Part shown: positions 1-5,891 of the stretch, piece after piece
Position numbering within the stretch: the stretch's first letter is position 1
Layout: the number at the start of each line of letters is the position of its first letter
DNA from: Prevotellaceae bacterium
GTDB taxonomy: Bacteria; Bacteroidota; Bacteroidia; Bacteroidales; UBA932
NCBI GenBank assembly: GCA_031259655.1
Contig: JAIRLF010000159.1
Location: forward strand, 1 to 7,682
Direction: 5' to 3'
DNA length: 7,682 bases
Position numbers and translations under genes: made by a program
Notes under the pieces: model-generated
What the model was told of the DNA's origin: nothing
Seen by the model: the letters and a program-made list of their open reading frames with translations, nothing else
Databases searched by the model: none

Positions 1-467
1 TGCTTTTTGAACAGTAAAATATATTCAAAATCTAATTTCACAATGCCGTTGCGAGGATGCGGGAAACTACCCATAACCGCTCCGCCGCCGGTGGTGTTCA
101 TCGTGGTTGCCTTTTGCCAAATGATTTGTCCCATAAAATCGAACCCTACTGTTTCGCAAAATTTTATGATTTCGGAATGAATCGGGATAACTTTATACCG
201 TCCATAATAAACGGAACGTGCAAACTGGTCGCCAATATTCACGCACAGACGGCAACCGTCGTGCAACACGCGGAAACATTCTGCCCATACCAAATTCAGA
301 TTATTGATATAGCTTTCGTAACTGTCGTTAAACCCGATTTGGTTTTCGTCGCCATAATCTTTCAGTTGCCAATAAGGCGGTGAAGTGATTATCAAATGAA
401 CGGATTTGTCTTTAAGTTCGCTCATGTGACGGCTATCGCCATTGATTATGAGATGTTTTGTACTCAT
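1..467 (-). CDS. Site-specific DNA methyltransferase (N4-cytosine or N6-adenine), N-terminal part, cut by the window edge
   Basis: Reading leftwards from the ATG at 467, an open frame of 155 codons continues past position 1, so the C-terminal part is missing. Near the start, residues 28-33 read TSPPYW, the catalytic motif IV of amino-methyltransferases that transfer a methyl group from S-adenosylmethionine to an exocyclic base nitrogen. SPPY is commoner in N4-cytosine enzymes, but N6-adenine enzymes also use it, so the base is unresolved. IIWQK (115-119), a FPHPRNG segment (135-141) and FEYILLFKK (147-155) fit the later conserved parts of the same fold. Finding the catalytic motif before the SAM-binding FxGxG motif, which should lie in the missing part, suggests the beta-type order. 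A Bacteroidota -7 element stands 22 bp upstream and supports this start. No restriction endonuclease is visible; one could lie to the left. The family is confident, the target sequence unknown. Confidence 0.88.
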   Translation of the reverse strand, partial: MSTKHLIINGDSRHMSELKDKSVHLIITSPPYWQLKDYGDENQIGFNDSYESYINNLNLVWAECFRVLHDGCRLCVNIGDQFARSVYYGRYKVIPIHSEIIKFCETVGFDFMGQIIWQKATTMNTTGGGAVMGSFPHPRNGIVKLDFEYILLFKK

Positions 468-488
468 CTTTTTACACTTTTGTGAATG

Positions 489-496
489 CAAATGTA
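489..496 (-). promoter_or_regulatory. Putative promoter -7 element of the methyltransferase gene
   Basis: On the minus strand this reads TACATTTG, an exact match to the Bacteroidota sigma-ABfr -7 consensus TAnnTTTG. It ends 22 bp before the methyltransferase ATG, giving a predicted leader of about 15 nt. A good -33 TTTG partner is not obvious. The call rests on motif match and position only. Confidence 0.55.
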
Positions 497-547
497 CATG
501 AAATTTTCGACATTCCACACACAGTCCGATAAAAACATCTGATTTAC

Positions 548-562
548 GACGCCTTCGGCGTC
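548..562. repeat. GC-rich perfect palindrome, GACGCC-TTC-GGCGTC
   Basis: Two 6-bp arms, GACGCC and GGCGTC, flank a 3-base centre. The element is strikingly GC-rich for its AT-rich surroundings. The six bases CATCTG occur on both sides, at 536-541 and 562-567. It lies about 50 bp upstream of the methyltransferase -7 element. It could be a small REP-like palindrome, an operator, or the stem of a hairpin in a leftward transcript; the sequence alone does not decide. There is no T-run directly after it on either strand, which argues against an intrinsic terminator. Confidence 0.6.
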
Positions 563-605
563 ATCTGCTACCCAATAATGCGATAATCAAATTGCACCAT
601 ATTCG

Positions 606-636
606 AACAAAACAAGTTTTTAAAACTTGTTTTGTT
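606..636 (-). terminator. Probable intrinsic terminator of the porT-kdsB unit (may work in both directions)
   Basis: A perfect inverted repeat of two 15-base arms, AACAAAACAAGTTTT and AAAACTTGTTTTGTT, surrounds one central T at 621. In RNA the outer 11 bp, which include three G-C pairs, can form a stem closed by an A/U-rich loop region. T-rich sequence lies at the 3' side of the stem in both readings, so it could end transcription from either strand. It is the best terminator candidate for transcripts leaving kdsB, whose stop codon is about 295 bp away. If so, the intervening repeat array would be transcribed as a long 3' untranslated region. Confidence 0.6.
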
Positions 637-677
637 TCAATAATTTTCAGTTGATATAACAGTTTTTGGGCAGACAC

Positions 678-700
678 TAATTAATTAATTAATTTAATTT
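678..700. repeat. TAAT tetranucleotide microsatellite and AT-only tract
   Basis: Four uninterrupted copies of TAAT (678-693) are followed by TTAATTT. This AT-only stretch lies about 20 bp from the left end of the 22-bp repeat array. No function can be assigned; such tracts are prone to slippage and melt easily. Confidence 0.7.
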
Positions 701-717
701 TCAATACTCTTTTTTCC

Positions 718-871
718 CACCTGATGGAAATTTTTTTCTCACCTGATAGAAATTTACGGCTCACCTGATGGAAATTTTTTTCTCACCTGATGGAAATTTA
801 TGGCTCACCTGATGGAAATTTTTTTCTCACCTGATGGAAATTTACGGCTCACTTGATGGAAATTTACGGCT
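718..871. repeat. Tandem array of seven 22-bp repeats in two alternating types
   Basis: Seven contiguous 22-bp units start at 718, 740, 762, 784, 806, 828 and 850. Each is a 16-base core CACCTGATGGAAATTT, four variable bases and a final CT. Type A has TTTT in the variable slot (units 1, 3, 5); type B has ACGG (units 2, 6, 7) or ATGG (unit 4). The order is A-B-A-B-A-B-B, so the array probably grew by copying a 44-bp A+B pair. Unit 2 has one core change (GATAG for GATGG) and unit 7 another (CACTTG for CACCTG). A decayed eighth copy may follow at 872-893. There are no spacers, so it is not a CRISPR, and 22 is not a multiple of three, so it does not encode a peptide repeat. On the transcribed minus strand the core reads AAATTTCCATCAGGTG. 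I do not recognise it as a named repeat family. Confidence 0.93.
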
Positions 872-930
872 CATTCGTGAAAAAATTTTACACTTTAAAA
901 AAAGACATCGACACTACCTTGGAAGCTGTA

Positions 931-1773
931 TCAAAAGACAGAATTTTGCTCAAATTCTCCATATTTTTCGATAATTTCTTCGACACGCCGGATATCTTCT
1001 ATAGAATCCACTCCGCTTGCTGTTTCTCTGTTTCTGTAATCGACGCTTACGAGTTTGATTTTATAGCCATTATATAGAAAACGCATTTGTTCGAGACCCT
1101 CAATGCAGTTTTTTTCGTATAGCGATTCTTCGTTGCATTTATATTCCTTCAAAGTTTTACAAGTGTATGCATATAGCCCGATATGACGAATAACCGGACT
1201 GGTTTTCAGGATTTGACGGGCTTGTTCGGGTTTACGGATTGCGGGAATTACGTTCTTCGAGAAAGCAAGCGCAAATCCGTTTTTGTCCTCAATGACAGTT
1301 GTTCCGGAAAAAGGCGTTTTCTTTTTTGCTTCAATCAGCCTGTCGTATTCGTCCCAATTGAGACGGACGCAGGGCGTATATACGTCTGCATCAATCTTTT
1401 TCCATGCGTCGATAATATCCTGTATAACCCATGGAGGGCAAAGAGGATTGTCGCCCTGCAAGTTAATTACAAGTTTCGGATTAAGTTTCAGCCGTTCAAC
1501 TACATCTCGGCATCGTTCCGTTCCGTTCCGGCAATCTTTCGATGTTAGAGTTGCATTGATATTATTGTCTACGCAGAAATTTATTATTCTATCATCGTCG
1601 GTAGCAACGATGTATGTGCAATCCGCATTATTATCGCACATATACGAGGCGATAGAAGCAACCCGTTTAATCATCTCTATCCCTTTTATTTTCAGCAAAG
1701 GTTTGCCGGGCAGACGCGAAGAATCATATCTTGCCGGTATAACTATCAATATATTTTTATCATTTGCAAACAT
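931..1773 (-). CDS. kdsB: KdsB-family sugar-acid cytidylyltransferase (CMP-Kdo synthetase-like), divergent
   Basis: The family couples CTP with a 3-deoxy sugar acid, classically Kdo, to give the CMP-sugar donor used in lipid A-core or capsule synthesis in the cytoplasm. Visible family motifs are IPARYDSSRLPGKPL (12-26, CTP-binding loop), NGTER (83-87), NLQGD (104-108, with the presumed metal-binding Asp108), RHIGLYAY (196-203), LEQMRFLYNG (227-236) and GVDSIED (254-260). At 280 aa it is longer than the usual 245-255 aa. Several signatures differ from standard KdsB: QGDNP replaces QGDEP, a TPFSGTTV segment (153-160) stands where the VKVV-type strand is expected, and the LExxE lead-in to LEQLR is not conserved. 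The substrate could therefore be Kdo or a related acid. It starts 12 bp after the porT stop and is probably cotranscribed with it. The family is confident, exact specificity less so. Confidence 0.82.
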   Translation of the reverse strand: MFANDKNILIVIPARYDSSRLPGKPLLKIKGIEMIKRVASIASYMCDNNADCTYIVATDDDRIINFCVDNNINATLTSKDCRNGTERCRDVVERLKLNPKLVINLQGDNPLCPPWVIQDIIDAWKKIDADVYTPCVRLNWDEYDRLIEAKKKTPFSGTTVIEDKNGFALAFSKNVIPAIRKPEQARQILKTSPVIRHIGLYAYTCKTLKEYKCNEESLYEKNCIEGLEQMRFLYNGYKIKLVSVDYRNRETASGVDSIEDIRRVEEIIEKYGEFEQNSVF

Positions 1774-1785
1774 GTCGTTACATTT

Positions 1786-2577
1786 TTATAATTCAAAACT
1801 AATTGTAAATCCTATTGTATTGGAATGTATTGATTTCAACGATTTTCTATAATATTCATAACCTACGGCTTCCGTCTTGTCTAAACAATTGATTAATCCG
1901 GTAGAGAGTTTAAATTCCAAGCCCATACGGAAATAATCAAAATAATAGTCGAAGCCAAATCCTATTTCGGCGAATGGTTCGAGTTTTCGCATTGCGACAT
2001 AACGTTCCGAATCCATGTTTATTGTACTGCTAAGGTTGATTCTTGTGTTTAGTCCCGTTAACAGGTATGGTCTGAAATTGGTGTATCTGTCTGCGCTGTA
2101 TTTTATAACAACCGGAAATTCGAGATAGTTAGAGGTAATCGGCATAGATTTGACAAGCCCTTTCGTATCGTTGCGATAGAAGTCTAACTGTCTTTGTCCG
2201 AAGAAAATACCCGGAATAAAACGGATGTCAAGATTTGTTACTAAACGGTAATCGGCAATTCCGTTTATGCTGAACCCCGGTTTAATATGAATCAAATCGG
2301 CATAAAGAACGACGTTTCCCTGTCCCGGAATATAAACGGTGTTATTCGAATTTCGTATCTGCGAAAAATCGAACGCATTCAGTCCCAATGCAAAACCGAA
2401 GTGAATATTACGCGAATATTCCCTGTCGAGCAAATTCATCGAGTTAGAACGAGGATATTCCCAAATCGAGAGATGCGGCGTCTGTTTTTCCCACCAAATC
2501 TGAGCGTTTGCCCCAAAAGCGCATAAAATAAACGCTATAGCCAATATGTTTTTTACTCTTATCAAATTCCAATTCAT
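1786..2577 (-). CDS. porT: PorT-family outer-membrane beta-barrel protein (type IX secretion system)
   Basis: The 263-aa product begins with a basic then hydrophobic signal peptide, with likely cleavage after ANA at residue 25, just before Q26. The mature part has the alternating polar and aromatic strands of a small outer-membrane barrel, ending FTISFEL. The segment NFRPYLLTGLN (167-177), preceded by EFPVVIKY (153-160), resembles the conserved strand region of PorT/SprT proteins. PorT is required for the type IX secretion system that exports gingipains in Porphyromonas and gliding adhesins in flavobacteria. Length is close to that of known PorT. It has its own -7 element 12 bp upstream and is followed by the kdsB homologue. 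An alternative is a general PorT-like barrel protein outside the secretion system; no other secretion gene is in the window to settle this. Confidence 0.75.
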   Translation of the reverse strand: MNWNLIRVKNILAIAFILCAFGANAQIWWEKQTPHLSIWEYPRSNSMNLLDREYSRNIHFGFALGLNAFDFSQIRNSNNTVYIPGQGNVVLYADLIHIKPGFSINGIADYRLVTNLDIRFIPGIFFGQRQLDFYRNDTKGLVKSMPITSNYLEFPVVIKYSADRYTNFRPYLLTGLNTRINLSSTINMDSERYVAMRKLEPFAEIGFGFDYYFDYFRMGLEFKLSTGLINCLDKTEAVGYEYYRKSLKSIHSNTIGFTISFEL

Positions 2578-2588
2578 TCAATCAAATG

Positions 2589-2596
2589 CAAATATA
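2589..2596 (-). promoter_or_regulatory. Putative promoter -7 element of porT-kdsB
   Basis: The minus strand reads TATATTTG, an exact TAnnTTTG match. TTG triplets lie upstream, one of them 21 bp away, a plausible -33 spacing. Only 12 bp separate the element from the porT ATG, so the predicted leader is very short, about 5-8 nt. This marks the start of a transcription unit separate from the pyrE operon. Confidence 0.55.
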
Positions 2597-2694
2597 GCAT
2601 GTTTTGTTCCAACAATACAATTATTTCATATTAATTAACAAAATCACATGAAAATAATGGAATTATATGATAAAGTAAGAAACATTGAGACTCT

Positions 2695-3552
2695 TTAAAC
2701 TTTCGATTTTCTCATAAACCACCATATCAGCAAAATTGCGATTACAATAAATATTTGGGAAAGAATTGAGCCTTCGAAGCCAAATTCGCCTCCATTCAGT
2801 ATATTATTTCCTACAGGTTCTTGATTAATAACAGAATATATTGATTTACCGCTTACCTTGAACCCGAAAATCGTTCCTTGAAAAAAGTTCCAACTGAAAT
2901 GAAGAACAATAGGAAACCACAGACTTTTTGTGTAAATATACGAAATTCCAAGCAGTATTCCTGCTAACAGGATGCTTATAAAACTCACCAAATCGAAATT
3001 CGGGTTCAATAAGTGTAAAATCGAGAATATAAGCGAACTGAGTACAAGAGCCAGATATTTATTCATCGATTGAAGGAAATTATTCAAGATATAGCCCCTC
3101 ATTAATATTTCTTCGTTAATCGCTACAAACGCAAAAAGGATAATGCTTATCAACAAGTTAGGAAGGTTGAAATCTATGCCTGTTACTTTTATCTCGTCCA
3201 AAACAAATAAGATGTAAAAGCCGGATACCATTATGGCCAAACCTGTAACAATTCCAAATAATATCTCGGTTATATATTTTTTTTGTTGAAAACCAATACT
3301 TTTGAAAGTTGTTCTGTCGAGATAGCGGGTGAAAATAAAAACGAGAAGCAGAGTTCCGACAGTACTAATACCCTGTATTATGGTTGTTTCACCAAACGAA
3401 GGTTTGGCACGTAGATTCAGTCCCAGTAGAATATATCCGATTATTTGGAAAACTCCTGTGAATATAAAAAACGGTATTATGATTAATAATGCTCTAATCC
3501 AACCTTTTAATAAAGGTTTTTTGTAGTAGTAGGGGTTATTGCTGATTTCCAT
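2695..3552 (-). CDS. CPBP-family intramembrane glutamic protease (CAAX protease/Abi family)
   Basis: This 285-aa polytopic membrane protein carries the full CPBP signature: EEILMR (147-152, the EExxxR motif with the catalytic glutamate), FSILH (176-180, FxxxH) and HFSWN (218-222, HxxxN). These residues form the active site of Rce1-like proteases inside the membrane. About eight hydrophobic segments are visible, including 20-45, 60-76, 95-117, 131-146, 164-182, 188-206 and 264-280. Bacterial members cleave membrane peptides or process prenylated or bacteriocin-like substrates, but most have no known substrate, and none can be inferred here. Its first 17 bases overlap the end of the lipoprotein gene, suggesting translational coupling. 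It is the last gene of the pyrE-led run, and the strand stays open for only a short intergenic gap before porT. Confidence 0.9.
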   Translation of the reverse strand: MEISNNPYYYKKPLLKGWIRALLIIIPFFIFTGVFQIIGYILLGLNLRAKPSFGETTIIQGISTVGTLLLVFIFTRYLDRTTFKSIGFQQKKYITEILFGIVTGLAIMVSGFYILFVLDEIKVTGIDFNLPNLLISIILFAFVAINEEILMRGYILNNFLQSMNKYLALVLSSLIFSILHLLNPNFDLVSFISILLAGILLGISYIYTKSLWFPIVLHFSWNFFQGTIFGFKVSGKSIYSVINQEPVGNNILNGGEFGFEGSILSQIFIVIAILLIWWFMRKSKV

Positions 3553-4516
3553 GATTTATTGAATCTTTTCTTTTAATTGCTATAATTTGTTTCGGAGTGT
3601 CGATAACATTTGTAACAGAATCCGTTACGCTGTCTTTGTTGTCAAATCCGGAAGGCAGGAGAGGTCCCACAAACTCGTCGTTCAGTCTGGTGGTATCCGA
3701 TTCTTCGAAATTGTATTTGACGGATTTTCTTCTAATTATAAGATGCTGCCGGGTTGTAGTATCCGGTTTGATTTTGAGGTTCGGTTTTTTCTTTGGATTA
3801 GTAATCCGGGTGTTTGCAGTCTTTGCGGGCTTTTCCGATTTCGCCAAATCGGGTTTCTGTTCGCAATCCAGCCAATAAATTTTCAATATATTAAATTTCG
3901 GGTCATTAAACTTCACGCGCGCCGAATAATCGGTGAAAACGGTGTCTTTCACCAAACAGATTTCCTGTTTTTCCATCACCGAATCTTTGTGCATCGCCGA
4001 TTCTAACCAGACCGCCATTTTGGGATTTTTTGTGCTGTCGTTTTTGTAGAAAAAATAACTTGCCGAAATATCGTAAACTCCTTTTTCACTCAATCTCACT
4101 TCGATATTTTGCCTGTTTACGGTTCTCGAAAGTATTGAAACGGAATCAGTTCCTACATTCATGTTTTCGGACAGTTTTTCGATTCGTGCAGGTTCCTTAT
4201 AGATGTTTTTTTCGTCTTCGATTCGTTTAAGAACCTTTTTGAGAACCGATTGCAGTTTTCCGTCTGAGGCGGTATATTTCAGAAACGTCCTGCGTAAATC
4301 GTCGAAACTGTATCCGTATTTTTCGATTATGGGCTCGTATATTTTCAACGAATCTTTGTACCGCAAAATCGACGATTCGTGAGTTAACAGCACGGCGTCG
4401 GTGATATACATTTTGTAAATTATCTCAGACAAAACATTTTCGGGAATGATTCTTTGCCTTGAACAGGAAACCGCTGATACAGCCAAAATAAACACAATAA
4501 AAACTTTTTTGAACAT
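3536..4516 (-). CDS. DUF4296 domain lipoprotein with a low-complexity C-terminal tail
   Basis: The 326-aa product starts with a lipoprotein signal: basic MFKK, a hydrophobic stretch, and a lipobox AVSC with the lipidated cysteine at 18. Residues 20-105 match the DUF4296 pattern: an alpha-helical segment with ITDAVLL (38-44), then DSLKIYEPIIEKYGYS (55-70) and a helix rich in Lys and Glu. This domain is found mainly in Bacteroidota lipoproteins and has no known function. The middle, about 120-220, is predicted to be beta-rich, and the tail from about 225 is rich in Lys, Pro, Thr and Asp and likely disordered. It lies 6 bp after the BrkB-family gene and overlaps the protease gene by 17 bp, so it is firmly in the operon. 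The tail could tether it within the periplasm or bind a partner; that is inference. Confidence 0.82.
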   Translation of the reverse strand: MFKKVFIVFILAVSAVSCSRQRIIPENVLSEIIYKMYITDAVLLTHESSILRYKDSLKIYEPIIEKYGYSFDDLRRTFLKYTASDGKLQSVLKKVLKRIEDEKNIYKEPARIEKLSENMNVGTDSVSILSRTVNRQNIEVRLSEKGVYDISASYFFYKNDSTKNPKMAVWLESAMHKDSVMEKQEICLVKDTVFTDYSARVKFNDPKFNILKIYWLDCEQKPDLAKSEKPAKTANTRITNPKKKPNLKIKPDTTTRQHLIIRRKSVKYNFEESDTTRLNDEFVGPLLPSGFDNKDSVTDSVTNVIDTPKQIIAIKRKDSINHGNQQ

Positions 4517-4522
4517 ACTAAA

Positions 4523-5851
4523 TTAAATATCAATTATTTTAAGTTCGGCTATCTCTTTATCCGCATGGTCGTAAATGTTTTCGACTATATTTGAAATCCG
4601 TTCCAAATCGATATGCGATTTTTCCAGAGTGATATTTCCGCCCAGATTTTCTAATTTTTTCAAGACCAATTTCAGGGTTATCCTATTGATATCCATAGCC
4701 GGGACGTATGCATCATCTTTGTGGGCGGTGTTCACTTCCAAAATCAGCCCGCACTTTATTAACGCTTTGATTATCACATTCAGCGACCTTATCGACAGTC
4801 CTAATTCTTCCGACAGTCGGGACACAAGTTTGGGCGGGTCTCCCGCTTTGAAAATATCCGTTATATTTTTCAGCACATATATAGAGAGTGTCGTGAAATT
4901 GAGATGATTAATGTTTTCCTGCTCCATGATTTCGTCTTCGTAACTGTCGATATTTTGATAGGCAAACGAAAGTTCCGCCCCGAAAAGAACTATCTGCCAA
5001 CCTATTCGGGCGCACAACAGAAACAAAGGTATGGCTGCCAAACTTCCATATATCGCATTATATTTCGATATGCTTACCTGCGAATAGATGTAAACCTGTT
5101 CTATACAATAGAATACGGTGCCGGCAATTATAGCGGCTATAAGTGCGGGAACAAAACGCACTTTGACATTCGGCATCACAACATAAAGCAGGGTGAAGAT
5201 TATCCAGATAAGCAAAACCGGCAAGAAATTGAATATTAGCGGCTTGATTGTCCCAAGAAAAGGAATCTGTTCTACCACCGCATCAAGATAGAATCGAAAA
5301 GAGACTGTTATACTGTTGGACAAAATCAGAAGAACCGGAGCTATCAGCATGATAGACAGATAATCCGAAAAACGGCGCGCCCACGAACGATGACGTTTTG
5401 CCTGCCAAATGGAGTTCAACGCTTCTTCTATCCTGACGAACATGCTCAACGAAGACCACAGTAAAACGCCGATTCCGACCCCTGTAATCCAGCTGCCGCG
5501 CGCATCTTTGAGCGCCGATTCGGCAAGCGACAGCATTTTGTTCACAACTTCGTGTTGGTCGGGGAAAGTTTCTGTTAGCCACTCTCTTAAATAGTATTCG
5601 ATGCCAAATCCCGACGACACGGCAAACACAATTGCAACTATCGGAACAATAGACATAAGCAAATAAAACGAAAGAGACGAAGCTTGTAAATTCACTTTGC
5701 CGTTGTTAAATTCCCTGACAGTTATGAGTATGACTTTTAACTGTCTTACCCAAAAGGCTTTTCGTTTACTTAACACATCGATATTCAGATGCCAAATATC
5801 ATGTGTAACAAATAAAAAAATCTTAACAAAAAAATCCGTTGTTTTAGACAT
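4523..5851 (-). CDS. YihY/BrkB-family inner-membrane protein with a C-terminal winged-helix-like extension
   Basis: The 442-aa protein has the BrkB/YihY core at about 35-300, with six hydrophobic segments near 58-80, 122-138, 163-183, 203-225, 233-253 and 267-290. Signature pieces are the QASSLSFYLLMSIVP segment (56-70), YNAIYGSLAAIPLFLL (264-279) and FGAELSFAYQN (290-300). The family was once annotated as ribonuclease BN, but that activity belongs to an unrelated protein; its role as an inner-membrane transporter or envelope factor is unproven. Residues 318-400 are soluble and look like a winged helix-turn-helix (LVSRLSEELGLSIRSLNVII, 342-361), an extension that many Bacteroidota members share. 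It starts 40 bp after the ATPase gene with no promoter motif between, and is followed after 6 bp by the lipoprotein gene. Confidence 0.88.
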   Translation of the reverse strand: MSKTTDFFVKIFLFVTHDIWHLNIDVLSKRKAFWVRQLKVILITVREFNNGKVNLQASSLSFYLLMSIVPIVAIVFAVSSGFGIEYYLREWLTETFPDQHEVVNKMLSLAESALKDARGSWITGVGIGVLLWSSLSMFVRIEEALNSIWQAKRHRSWARRFSDYLSIMLIAPVLLILSNSITVSFRFYLDAVVEQIPFLGTIKPLIFNFLPVLLIWIIFTLLYVVMPNVKVRFVPALIAAIIAGTVFYCIEQVYIYSQVSISKYNAIYGSLAAIPLFLLCARIGWQIVLFGAELSFAYQNIDSYEDEIMEQENINHLNFTTLSIYVLKNITDIFKAGDPPKLVSRLSEELGLSIRSLNVIIKALIKCGLILEVNTAHKDDAYVPAMDINRITLKLVLKKLENLGGNITLEKSHIDLERISNIVENIYDHADKEIAELKIIDI

Positions 5852-5891
5852 AACTATTTGTTGTTTTTATCGTTCCATCATTAAATCGGAA

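Larger units (their letters stand above)
468..930. other. 463-bp gene-free region between kdsB and the methyltransferase gene
   Basis: No credible reading frame is present on either strand; an apparent plus-strand frame starting at 853 begins inside the tandem repeats and then runs antisense to the end of kdsB. From right to left the region holds a short spacer after kdsB (872-930, whose first 22 bases may be a decayed eighth repeat copy), seven 22-bp repeats (718-871), a TAAT microsatellite (678-700), the inverted repeat at 606-636, the GC-rich palindrome at 548-562 and the methyltransferase promoter at 489-496. No tRNA-like cloverleaf or recognised riboswitch was seen. Confidence 0.8.

Noticed and set aside
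57..383. Plus-strand open frame of 108 codons
   Set aside because: It runs antisense to the methyltransferase, whose minus-strand product carries clear family motifs; the plus-strand product has none.
718..871. CRISPR array
   Set aside because: The 22-bp units are directly adjacent with no unique spacers, and no cas gene is present.
678..871. Iteron-type replication origin (22-bp direct repeats next to an AT-only tract)
   Set aside because: The size and layout recall iterons, but there is no Rep gene, no recognisable DnaA box, and the surroundings are chromosomal housekeeping and envelope genes.
1794..1801. TAGTTTTG on the minus strand as an internal promoter for kdsB
   Set aside because: It matches TAnnTTTG but lies inside the end of porT, has no convincing -33 partner, and such a match is easy to find by chance in AT-rich DNA.
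1283..1852. Plus-strand open frame of 189 codons
   Set aside because: It lies antisense to kdsB and the end of porT, and its product shows no recognisable domain or coherent composition.
2644..2670. Possible terminator of the pyrE-led operon
   Set aside because: A weak stem (ATAAT/ATTAT with a TCC loop, plus outer pairs with a wobble) is followed by a T-rich stretch, but it is almost entirely A-T and interrupted, so it is not strong enough to annotate.
3587..4006. Plus-strand open frame of 139 codons
   Set aside because: It is antisense to the DUF4296 lipoprotein gene, and its Phe- and Arg-rich product reflects the complementary codons.
5283..5582. Minus-strand open frame of 99 codons
   Set aside because: It is an alternative frame inside the BrkB-family gene, with an Arg-rich product and no motif.
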